The notes below the pieces were generated by a model. The model was not told where the DNA came from and made no database searches. It was given only the letters and a program-made list of their open reading frames with translations. Shown here piece after piece: positions 37,152-45,172 of a DNA stretch of 64,000 nt; position 1 is the first letter of the stretch, and each line of letters starts with the position of its first letter. The stretch is taken from contig NZ_FOMK01000007.1 of the NCBI RefSeq assembly GCF_900112615.1, positions 1 to 64,000 of the forward strand, in the 5' to 3' direction. Both the position numbers and the translations under genes were made by a program. This stretch comes from Chitinophaga sp. CF118 (lineage in GTDB: Bacteria; Bacteroidota; Bacteroidia; Chitinophagales; Chitinophagaceae).

Positions 37152-37182
37152 TAAATTTATATTTAAATTCAGATATATCCAA
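37152..37182 (-). promoter_or_regulatory. Candidate Bacteroidota promoter of precursor 2
   Basis: On the minus strand TTGG is followed after about 19 bases by TAAATTTA, close to the TTTG ... TAnnTTTG pattern of Bacteroidota vegetative promoters, 30 bases upstream of the ATG. The region is AT-rich, so a chance match is possible. Confidence 0.3.
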
Positions 37183-37335
37183 TAAAAGTTTTGACTGATT
37201 TCATTATTTTCTGACCCTTGAAGAAAAATATAAAACCCGAACCTATATCTATATACGTTAGCGTTCCATACTATCGGAAATGGTGGCGAATAACCACTTC
37301 AACAGCCCTTATTAATTACCTGAAAATTACTTTCC

Positions 37336-38637
37336 ATGATACAGCTGCATGAACTGAGCAAGATCGGATTTGGTATGTACCGGACATCCGCCGGCCACGA
37401 AGAACACCTGGAAGCGCTACTGCATGCCGTACGTAACGGCTGCAACCTGCTGGATACCGCGTCCAATTATGAAAATGGCGCATCGGAAATGCTTGTTGGC
37501 AAACTGCTGGAAATTATTCCACGGGCGCAATTATTTATTGTTACCAAAGCAGGCTATATCAGTGGCGATAATCTCGTATCATTCAGGAAATTACAGGAAT
37601 CGGGCAAGGGTTTGGAAAATGTAGTGACGATCAGTGATACCTTCCTTCATTCCATGCATCCTGAATATCTCCGCTTGCAGATAGATACTTCATTGCGCCG
37701 CATGGGTACTACCTACCTGGATGGATTCCTTCTGCATTCCCCGGAATACTTCTTTGAACAGCAGGCAGCAATTGCCACCAAAGCCGAATACTACCGCAGG
37801 TTTGAGCAGGCTTTCTCGTTCCTGGAAACGGAGGTTGCCGCCGGCAGGATACGTTACTATGGCGTCAGTTCCAATACGCTTAGTATTACAGATGGACCTA
37901 AGGCTACTGACCTGGCCGAGCTGGTTGCCGCTGCGAGGCGTATAGGAACAACCAATCATTTTAAACTGATACAGTTCCCCTTTAACATCATCGAACACCA
38001 GGCGGATGTGTATGCGCCGGCCAGTAAAATGAGTTTACTGGAAATGGCTGCCCTGCATGGTATCCGTACATTTGGTAACCGCCCGCTGAATGCTAATTCA
38101 GCCAATGGTATGCTGCGTATGGTGATCTATCCTTCCCAGCATTTTTCCAGTAATCCCGCTGCTGACGAAGCCGTGCATGATAAATGCTTTGCATTGCTGG
38201 AACAACAGCTGCAGCAAAAGAAGCCAGAGAGCAGCCTGAATAATTTTGCATTGTTGGCCTTCCTCAGAGATAACTGGAAAACTGTTCCACATGAAGAGGC
38301 CTTCAATAAGCTGTTCTACGGCACATTGTATCCGATCGCTCACCTCCTGTACGACAATAACATCCCGGTAGAGATGATGCAGTTGTTACGTTCCTTTGAG
38401 CAGATATGCTGGCAGTATTGCCTGCAAACCTCCACGGGAAGGGTGATCAGCTGGCTCAGGGAAAATGGTCAGGAACGGCTCCTCCCTACAATACAAGGAG
38501 ATACACTGCCTGTAGTTCTCTGTAGGGAATATCTGCACCGGGGCATGGATCATGTACTGGTAGGGATGCGCCGCGTTTCCTATGTGGATGAGTTGAAGCC
38601 TGTTTTTCCACCGGTATCGCCTGTAGACGCATGTTAA
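37336..38637 (+). CDS. Aldo/keto reductase family protein with extended C-terminus
   Basis: The 433-residue protein has an AKR (beta/alpha)8 barrel at its N-terminus: IGFGMYRTS, LLDTASNYENGASEMLVG, IVTKAGY and GFLLHSPEYFF provide the tetrad Asp40, Tyr45, Lys71 and His134. HFKLIQFPFNIIEHQ is also typical. Usual family members have about 320 residues; the extra 110 C-terminal residues are helical. Such enzymes reduce carbonyls with NADPH. It is on the opposite strand from all other RiPP genes, divergent from precursor 2 and overlapping DUF6624 by 4 bases tail to tail. Whether it acts on the peptide is unknown; it may be a tailoring enzyme or an unrelated insertion. Confidence 0.8.
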   Translation: MIQLHELSKIGFGMYRTSAGHEEHLEALLHAVRNGCNLLDTASNYENGASEMLVGKLLEIIPRAQLFIVTKAGYISGDNLVSFRKLQESGKGLENVVTISDTFLHSMHPEYLRLQIDTSLRRMGTTYLDGFLLHSPEYFFEQQAAIATKAEYYRRFEQAFSFLETEVAAGRIRYYGVSSNTLSITDGPKATDLAELVAAARRIGTTNHFKLIQFPFNIIEHQADVYAPASKMSLLEMAALHGIRTFGNRPLNANSANGMLRMVIYPSQHFSSNPAADEAVHDKCFALLEQQLQQKKPESSLNNFALLAFLRDNWKTVPHEEAFNKLFYGTLYPIAHLLYDNNIPVEMMQLLRSFEQICWQYCLQTSTGRVISWLRENGQERLLPTIQGDTLPVVLCREYLHRGMDHVLVGMRRVSYVDELKPVFPPVSPVDAC

Positions 38638-39317
38638 TTTTTTGCGGGCTTTTTAAAGAAGTCTGCTTCTATAGCCGGCAGTTCCCTTGCATATTGTGCC
38701 GCATCCCATTTCATATCAAAGCCTGACAGGTACTCGGCCATGGAAGACAATCCCATGGAGGCGCGCCGTTTGTCTACTTCTTCAGGATTTTCCAGTGGAG
38801 CCACCTGGTAATGATTTGTTTTCATATTCCAGATCACCTGGCTGCCATACAGCTGACGGTTGCCATGATGCAACGCCACACGATCTTCCAGCAGTGCCAG
38901 ACTTCTCAGTGCCGCTTTACCATTGGCTGCAGCATCACGCATCACCGGCAGGTACTTATTCTGGGTTTGAATGCCCGAATGCTGTATCACCATAAAGAGG
39001 GTGGTATTGCCACTCTTACCTATCTCATCTTCTCCCAGCCAGCCAAATTTATCAATAATGGCGGCTACCTTCAGCAAATTCAATGAATCAGCGGTAGCCA
39101 TGTTTTTAAACAGGGATTTCATTTCGGGAGAATCTCCACCGTATTTACTTTGCACACTTTCCAGTTGCGAACGATACTGCTGATCCGAGGAGGCAGCCGT
39201 TGCTAACATCTGGATGATGGAATCTTTTTGTATAAGGGTTAAAGGTGCATGCTGACAAAAGGCGCTGTTACCTAAACATACCATCAGCAATGATATACAT
39301 GCGGGATAACATTTCAT
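38634..39317 (-). CDS. Secreted DUF6624 domain protein
   Basis: The 227-residue protein has a signal peptide (SLLMVCLGNSAFCQ) and a helical body with VAAIIDKFGWLGEDEIGKSG and TLFMVIQHSGIQTQNKYLPV, features I associate with DUF6624, a family of uncharacterised Bacteroidota and other proteins. No catalytic motif stands out, although His in IQHS is conserved in my recollection of the family. It lies directly downstream of precursor 3 (104-base gap) in the same direction, so it may be cotranscribed. A role in immunity or in handling the exported peptide is only a guess. Confidence 0.65.
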   Translation of the reverse strand: MKCYPACISLLMVCLGNSAFCQHAPLTLIQKDSIIQMLATAASSDQQYRSQLESVQSKYGGDSPEMKSLFKNMATADSLNLLKVAAIIDKFGWLGEDEIGKSGNTTLFMVIQHSGIQTQNKYLPVMRDAAANGKAALRSLALLEDRVALHHGNRQLYGSQVIWNMKTNHYQVAPLENPEEVDKRRASMGLSSMAEYLSGFDMKWDAAQYARELPAIEADFFKKPAKN

Positions 39318-39421
39318 AGTGATTGTTTACCAGCTAAATAAAAAAGTCAAAACAAAACATGCAGGCAGAAAGTTATACAGTAACTCCTGCCTGCTTTTCA
39401 CTCATGCGGTTGCGTTACTGA

Positions 39422-39643
39422 TTAAGCCAGTGCACTCAACTGATCGTTTAGGCTCAGTTGAGGGGCTGCCTCAGCAAGACCCCATTCGTAATCAATCAGG
39501 GTAGTGCTACCATCCTCGTTTTTGTGAGGGCCGGTAAGATGACAGCCGGCAGCTGCCAGTCCGAGCATTCTTTCTACTTCATTGCCAGAATTAACTGCTT
39601 CCATCTGGAAGTCTTCAAGGGTTAAACGCTTTGAATTTTTCAT
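39422..39643 (-). CDS. RiPP precursor peptide 3 (candidate grasp-with-spasm substrate)
   Basis: From ATG 39643 the 73-residue peptide reads MKNSKRLTLEDFQMEAVNSG, NEVERMLGLAAAGCHLTGPH, KNEDGSTTLIDYEWGLAEAA and 13 further residues. It aligns column by column with precursor 2 to residue 37. It keeps the GCHLT motif but replaces the second Cys and the NP with a GPH sequence, and ends the conserved part with LIDYE. The Ser-Thr-Thr next to Asp/Glu offers donor and acceptor groups for ATP-grasp cross-links. It is 2.3 kb away from precursor 2, beyond the reductase. A longer start (MLKSLYS) is possible but lacks homology. Confidence 0.72.
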   Translation of the reverse strand: MKNSKRLTLEDFQMEAVNSGNEVERMLGLAAAGCHLTGPHKNEDGSTTLIDYEWGLAEAAPQLSLNDQLSALA

Positions 39644-39943
39644 AAAAAAACTGGGTTTGGGATGAGAAATTGAATATAGAGATTTTAACAAGTTAAATCA
39701 TATTCTTGTAATTTCCATTGATTTTTCCTGCTGTAAAACTGCTGTATTCCCTGATATCTGGTGGCGGGATGTGTCCAGGCTGATAATAACTGATTGATGA
39801 TAAGTGTTTTCCGGACAGACTTATACGGAATACCAGCTAACAGTCAGCATAAAATAAATGAAAAAAATAAGGATAACTTTTCAAGCCCTATAATATATAT
39901 ATCAGCGTTACAGGCGGTTAACGGTAAATTATATACGCTGCAA

Positions 39944-40774
39944 TCACCGGAGTTTTAACTGCTGCATATAATAGCTGTACATCCAGCCTTTTACCTGATA
40001 GGGATAAGGTTCATAAATAGCATTGTCTTCCGGAATGGAATAACCTTCCTTGAAATTTTTCCAGGATGCAGCCAGTGTTTCCCGCGCTTCCAGTTCACGA
40101 TGTAACCTTATCAGGCAAAGACTTTTGTAATATCCTGCATCTGAAAACTGCGGGTATTGTATCAGCGCCTTGTTGAAAAAATCTAATGCAGTGTAATAGT
40201 CTGCCGTTTCATAACCGGCTATACCCAGGTAAAAATAATAGAGGAAATGTACCGGCGCACTGGGGCTACTTTCCTGTACGCGTCGGATTGTTTGCAACAG
40301 AGCAGCTTTGGCGGCAGGATAGTTGGTCAGCTGCAGGTAACTCAGGCCCAGGTAAAAATCATAACCATGATCCATGACGCCCTGATGGTACCTTGCTATT
40401 TTGGCGGTATTGAAATCTGCTATGGCACCCTGATAGTTTTTCTGGAAAATACATTTAATAAATGCCCTGTAATCGAGGTATTCCGCCGGATCAAGCGCCA
40501 CGGCTTTGTCCAGGTATATCATTCCTGCCTCATATTTACGCTGTTTGAAAAGCGGCATGGCCTTCTGCTGCCAGAAGGAGGCTTCTCCGGGAAGTATTGC
40601 GAGCGCACTGTCCAGGTACTGCTGCCATTCTGGTGAAAAATAATGATGCCGGTATGCGCCGTTGACAAGAAATCTTTTCTCTACGGAGTCTTTATCGGGT
40701 TGGAATTGAGCGGAAACTGTACTGCCAGCCAGGAAGAATGGCAGGAGCAGGAGGGTAACGGGTATTGCTTTCAT
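39944..40774 (-). CDS. Secreted TPR-repeat protein
   Basis: The 276-residue product has a signal peptide (VTLLLLPFFLAGSTVSAQ) and five or so tetratricopeptide-type helix pairs, for example AMPLFKQRKYEAGMIYLDKA and GIAGYETADYYTALDFFNKA. TPRs are protein-binding scaffolds, here in the periplasm. No enzymatic domain is seen. It precedes precursor 3 by 300 bases on the same strand and may mark the edge of the RiPP locus; a functional link is not supported beyond proximity. Confidence 0.75.
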   Translation of the reverse strand: MKAIPVTLLLLPFFLAGSTVSAQFQPDKDSVEKRFLVNGAYRHHYFSPEWQQYLDSALAILPGEASFWQQKAMPLFKQRKYEAGMIYLDKAVALDPAEYLDYRAFIKCIFQKNYQGAIADFNTAKIARYHQGVMDHGYDFYLGLSYLQLTNYPAAKAALLQTIRRVQESSPSAPVHFLYYFYLGIAGYETADYYTALDFFNKALIQYPQFSDAGYYKSLCLIRLHRELEARETLAASWKNFKEGYSIPEDNAIYEPYPYQVKGWMYSYYMQQLKLR

Positions 40775-40899
40775 GTGTTATAAAGATAATTCCTGAATAT
40801 AGGATTATCAGGCCAATAGCTAATACTTTTCTTTAATTTGCTGTTCATCTTATAACGTCCTGTTCAGCGTTATGTTTTTTTTTATAAACAGACAATAAT

Positions 40900-41451
40900 A
40901 TGAACTTTGATACTTTAAGACAAAAAATAGAAGAGGCAACTAAAAAAGCATTTATTGAAATGTTTGAAAATTATGGAGCTGACGAAATTTATGGATTTGC
41001 GTTGTATAGTGATGAAGGTGCTATGACCGTGTGTCCTTCGACTAACACTTTAAAGCATTTGACTACTGTTGACCAAGACGATTTAACTTATCACAAATTT
41101 GAGCCAGCAGAATGGAAATATGAAATGAAAGGTGCTGACGAAGAGTTTAACGAAATTTGTATACAATTAAGAACCGAACTTGAGGAAAATGAATTTCTTG
41201 ACAATCATGAATATAATGAAGAATGGTTTTTAAAATTTCAAAGCCAACTTTATAAAACCTGTATTGGGGTTTTGGAAAAACTAAAAAACGAGGGCTTTTT
41301 CAACAAAATAGTTGGTAAAGACATTTTTCTAACCTTTACAGTTTCTGAATATGAATTTGAAACGAAAGACTTAGAAAACATAATAAACAAACTTAACGAC
41401 GACGCATACAAAACGGAATATTTAGATTGGATGAAAACGTGGGGACGATAA
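40900..41451 (+). CDS. DUF4303 domain protein
   Basis: The 183-residue cytosolic protein carries the DUF4303 pattern: IYGFALYSDEGAMTVCPSTN near the start, then HKFEPAEWKYEMKGADEEF and NEICIQL. Members of this family are found among immunity-like and orphan proteins; no activity is established. The gene is clearly more A+T-rich than its neighbours and isolated in orientation, which suggests horizontal acquisition. It stops 25 bases before the end of the convergent NUMOD gene. Confidence 0.75.
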   Translation: MNFDTLRQKIEEATKKAFIEMFENYGADEIYGFALYSDEGAMTVCPSTNTLKHLTTVDQDDLTYHKFEPAEWKYEMKGADEEFNEICIQLRTELEENEFLDNHEYNEEWFLKFQSQLYKTCIGVLEKLKNEGFFNKIVGKDIFLTFTVSEYEFETKDLENIINKLNDDAYKTEYLDWMKTWGR

Positions 41452-41475
41452 GCCGAACGCACAACATGTTTTCGT

Positions 41476-43434
41476 TTATTCTACTCTTAATTTCCAATAA
41501 TCCCCACCAGCAGATTTTGACTTTCCATTGATCGCGCCCGAGATCCTGGAAAGTCCGATGCCCTCAATACGGGCAGCCTCACTGATGCTGGGATATTCTT
41601 TAATGAGTTCACCTGCCAGGGAATATTTCAGGACGGGCTTACTAATCTTCCTGATATGTCTTTGCGTGGGTGCAAAGTATTCTTTAATATCAATTTTTGC
41701 CGGGCCATCACCATATTGCCAAATAAAACCACCGGTAGTCTTTAATTTACCACGGGCGACCATCGAGATCGAAGAAGAAGAAGTTCCTGTGACGGTGGCT
41801 GCTTCCCGTGTGCTTTTATAGACATGAAGCTTGTGTCCCGTCAGATCATACTGGGTGACGATATGTGCTTTATTGGGAGAGGGTGTTTGGGCCAGGTCCC
41901 CATGATAAATATTTCCTCTTGTCCGCCATACAAACCCTGCAGCTGACCGTGTCTGATTATCCAGCGCTGCTGAAATTCCGCTTATATTAACACCACATGC
42001 TTTGGCAGCCTCCATTAAACTGGAATAAACGGCCAGTTTTTTTCCGTCCAATGAATACCGGATTACCTGCTTTCCTTTCCCGGCACCTGGATGTTTTGCC
42101 GTTTCAGCTGGAAGTTTCTGAGCTTCCTTTGCTGTCGCAAACCTCCAGATAAAACCACCAGCTGTTTTATTATGGCCATTCACATTTTTCTGGATATTAT
42201 CGGGTGTAAGTCCTGTGGCACGGGCAGCAGCTTCTATTGTAGGATAGGTGTCTATCTTTTCCCCTTCCCGTGTGTGCCGGGTAACAGGTTTACCCCGGCG
42301 GTAATTCTTGTATTCCCCCGAATAAGGATCGCTTTGGAATCGCCATACAAAGCCATGTGCTACTTTAGATTTTCTATTAGCACAATCAAGGAGTACAGCC
42401 GTGCTAAATCCGGTAAGACGGGCTGCTTCGTTAACACTTGTAAAGCTTGCAACCTTCTTACCGTCCAGGTTATATTGTACAATCTCCTTTGGTTTGTTTT
42501 TGATTTTATTTTTATACTCGCCATTGTAAGAATCCCCTTCGTAGCGCCAGACAAAACCACCGCATGTCATGGATTTTCGCAGGGCGCATCTGCTGATGGT
42601 ATTGGGGTCTACACCCATTTGGGTCCCGGCTTCTTTTACACTCTGATAAGTCTTTATTTTCTTCCCTTCCGGATTGTATTGGTTGACGGGCTTCTCATAA
42701 GAAAAACCCGCATGTTCACCATGATAAGGCATATCCTTAAACCGGTATACAGAGCCATGTAATTGTACAACTTTCTGTTGGGCGGCCATCCGGATGCTTC
42801 CCCGAGACGTATCATTGGCCAGGGCAGCCTGTTCAACGCTATCATATTCATTTAATTTTTTTCCGTCCAGAGAGTATTTAATGATGGGGCGTGGGGCGTT
42901 CTTTTCCGACGACTGCCGGTTGGCCTTTTTCATTTTCAGGCCTGTACGGGGCCTGCGTTTTAAGGCAAGGCCATGCCCATAGAGTTCCGTGCCATTCATG
43001 AGCACCAGATTATCGTACCGGTTATTGCAATTATCGCCATCTTTATGAACTACCAAAAGGTTGTCCATAGTAGTTCCCGGCGGCGCGACAAAAAATTCGT
43101 AAACCAAACGGTTGACATTGAAACTGTACTTTTGGCCCTCATATCGGAGGTGTAGACTTAATTGCTCCCTATAATCCCCTATATAGGAATTATAAGATTT
43201 AGTCAGAAACTGCTTTCTGATCTGTTCTTTGGTATAGTAAGATTTCCCGGTTATACTATTCACGGGTCTTGGTGCTGCCAGGAGACGGCCATAGTTCGAT
43301 ATGGAATAATATCCATCGAACATAAGTATGTCCTTCCATTCTTCCCCTTCCATTGAGTCAAGGGAACGGTTCGTAAAGGCATATTTGGAATAGTCCCGCT
43401 GCGGGGTACGATCGGGGTTAATTCTTGGTTTCAT
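41476..43434 (-). CDS. NUMOD4-HNH protein with seven NUMOD1-type repeats (homing endonuclease-like)
   Basis: From ATG 43434 (MKPRINPD) the protein has about 652 residues. An N-terminal NUMOD4 domain (EEWKDILMFDGYYSISNYGR) is followed by an HNH-like segment (VVHKDGDNCNNRYDNLVLM), then seven tandem repeats of about 55 residues. Each reads like (V/I)xxYxLDGKKLxxYxSVxEAA, a short helix-turn-helix with SxIS, and GGFVWR. NUMOD1 repeats are DNA-binding modules in phage and intron homing endonucleases, where one or two copies are usual. It is free-standing with no intron evident. It is probably a mobile nuclease; the long repeat array is unusual. An upstream in-frame start (43503) adds only a hydrophobic non-conserved piece. 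Confidence 0.82.
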   Translation of the reverse strand: MKPRINPDRTPQRDYSKYAFTNRSLDSMEGEEWKDILMFDGYYSISNYGRLLAAPRPVNSITGKSYYTKEQIRKQFLTKSYNSYIGDYREQLSLHLRYEGQKYSFNVNRLVYEFFVAPPGTTMDNLLVVHKDGDNCNNRYDNLVLMNGTELYGHGLALKRRPRTGLKMKKANRQSSEKNAPRPIIKYSLDGKKLNEYDSVEQAALANDTSRGSIRMAAQQKVVQLHGSVYRFKDMPYHGEHAGFSYEKPVNQYNPEGKKIKTYQSVKEAGTQMGVDPNTISRCALRKSMTCGGFVWRYEGDSYNGEYKNKIKNKPKEIVQYNLDGKKVASFTSVNEAARLTGFSTAVLLDCANRKSKVAHGFVWRFQSDPYSGEYKNYRRGKPVTRHTREGEKIDTYPTIEAAARATGLTPDNIQKNVNGHNKTAGGFIWRFATAKEAQKLPAETAKHPGAGKGKQVIRYSLDGKKLAVYSSLMEAAKACGVNISGISAALDNQTRSAAGFVWRTRGNIYHGDLAQTPSPNKAHIVTQYDLTGHKLHVYKSTREAATVTGTSSSSISMVARGKLKTTGGFIWQYGDGPAKIDIKEYFAPTQRHIRKISKPVLKYSLAGELIKEYPSISEAARIEGIGLSRISGAINGKSKSAGGDYWKLRVE

Positions 43435-43976
43435 TGAGCTTTTGAATATAAAATGTAAACTATATCCATAAATTGTCCCATAATTTAGGCTGATAAGGGG
43501 CAATAAATATTCGCTGATCTAAAATAGAAAATGTATAATGTAGAATACGTTAACCCGATGTTATTGATTGAAAAATGTGGATTCTACTTATTTTGAAATA
43601 GTGATATATGGAATCTTTTAACTGGTACACCATGATGGGTATCATCAGAAACATTGAGCGGGCACCTAAAAGACATTTATTGGGGTAGCGCTTTGGGGAG
43701 TGTATAGCTAAATCTTTAATGATCTCAGGAGATAAGCAGGGTTAGAGCAGGAGGAAAGACGGGGAAAGGTTGGACCTATACTGAAGTAAGGTGTTTGCTC
43801 GGGTAAATTATACTAAAACTCAATTATGGGGTTATACATAGTTCTTCATTTACTGTATCAGATATATTTTATGCAAAAAATATCAGCAAACGCTTTTTCA
43901 TGACATAGCGATGCTCATGGAAACATCCTTCCATGAGATATAACATTCATATTTTCATTGTGAAGAACGGATAATG
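43435..43976. other. Intergenic region without recognisable features
   Basis: No supported ORF, tRNA or strong hairpin is visible between the NUMOD gene and the next minus-strand gene. The only minor element is a short GATGGGTATCATC near-palindrome near 43634. Confidence 0.5.
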
Positions 43977-44837
43977 TTAGCCTTCCGGGAGAGAATTATA
44001 AACAACAGACCTTAATATACTGGCAGGTACAGGGTATGGAGGGATTGTCCATAACCTGGGTGCTTTATTACGGTATTGTTTTTTTACTTCTTTCGGCTGT
44101 TCCTGTGGTGGTATTATAGCCATAACATCCAGGACGCATGCAGTTTTGTTTTGAGATAGATGTAAATGTCCATTCACCTCATATAAGGATTGTACTTCCA
44201 ACAGGATAAGTGTAATGTTTCTACTGTCCGGATCCAGTTTAAGGGTAATGGGAGAATATTTTTCTCCCCGTTTGATTATGGTGGCTTCACCTATCACCTG
44301 GCGGGTGGTATGCTTTGTAAAATTGACGGATAAACCAATTGCCTTTATTGATAGATGGGTGACGTTTCGTAATGCGTTGCTGCTACTGGTGAAAGTACCA
44401 GGGAATGATAGAATAAGATCTCCCTGATCGTTTTTTTCAATGACAGGAGTGGCTTTTAAAAGCTGATGAATACTTGCAGCCCTGTTGAACTGAAAATCCT
44501 TCAGCAATTGCATATTGGCAGCTATTAACATTCGTCTGCCAGCCGGATGACTGCCATCTGCACGTAAGATTTTTCCCATCATGGTATTAAGACGGTAATG
44601 GAGCGTGTTATCATAGCAGTGTTGAGTATATTCACGCAGGGAATTGCGAATCAGACGGCTGGATTTACTGGCGATGCCAAAATCTGTCGCTGCCCTTTTT
44701 GTGGCAGTAGTTTGCTGTACTGTATCAGGAGCGCGGCGCACTAAGTATTGCTTCCGGTTCTTTTTATCTTTCCGGTAGTAGTACACCTGATTTCCTAATC
44801 TGCCAGAGAGGGCAATAATACTGTTTTGTTTTGCCAT
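43977..44837 (-). CDS. Conserved hypothetical protein
   Basis: The roughly 286-residue product (ATG 44837; an ATG at 44849 adds four residues) has a basic N-terminus, MAKQNSIIALSGRLGNQVYY followed by YRKDKKNRKQYLVRRAP, which resembles a group of uncharacterised Bacteroidota proteins that start MAK...LxGxLGxxxYY. The middle (TKRAATDFGIASKSSRLIRN, LHYRLNTMMGKILRADG) is helical; the C-terminal half is beta-rich. No signal peptide, membrane helix or catalytic motif is visible. Function is unknown. Confidence 0.6.
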   Translation of the reverse strand: MAKQNSIIALSGRLGNQVYYYRKDKKNRKQYLVRRAPDTVQQTTATKRAATDFGIASKSSRLIRNSLREYTQHCYDNTLHYRLNTMMGKILRADGSHPAGRRMLIAANMQLLKDFQFNRAASIHQLLKATPVIEKNDQGDLILSFPGTFTSSSNALRNVTHLSIKAIGLSVNFTKHTTRQVIGEATIIKRGEKYSPITLKLDPDSRNITLILLEVQSLYEVNGHLHLSQNKTACVLDVMAIIPPQEQPKEVKKQYRNKAPRLWTIPPYPVPASILRSVVYNSLPEG

Positions 44838-45032
44838 AAAAGGGTTCATTCAAAGCCCTATTAAGGTACTAAAAATCTGCCTTTCAGAGAAGCAATCCGT
44901 GTTATAATTCAGATTAAACCAGAAACTTTATGACTCTCAAAACTCAATTCCGATACTTTCAGCGATTTTATCGCTAAAAAACTCCCGGTGATCTCAAATA
45001 TCAGTAAACAGCCTTTAAATAGAAAGAGAGGA

Positions 45033-45048
45033 TGCTTCAATTGAAGCA
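45033..45048 (-). terminator. Palindromic hairpin downstream of the pectate lyase gene
   Basis: TGCTTCAA-TTGAAGCA is a perfect palindrome, flanked by GG/CC on both sides and followed on the minus strand by a pyrimidine-rich CCTCTCTTTCTATTT. It is a plausible weak terminator for the lyase gene, 125 bases beyond its stop. Confidence 0.4.
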
Positions 45049-45172
45049 CCCCCTTCTTTGTTCACGGGTCTATAGGACAAGCTCATTTATAAAGAATAAA
45101 ATTACCTTGCTGCCATTGGAATACTTCATAACATTCAAAACTGCAACATAATTTTATTTGGAAGTTATATCA

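Noticed and set aside
36592..39643. Lanthipeptide (LanB/LanC or pinensin-like) interpretation of the Cys/Thr-bearing precursors
   Set aside because: No dehydratase or cyclase gene is in the window and the neighbouring enzymes are ATP-grasp and SPASM; cannot be excluded if trans-acting enzymes exist.
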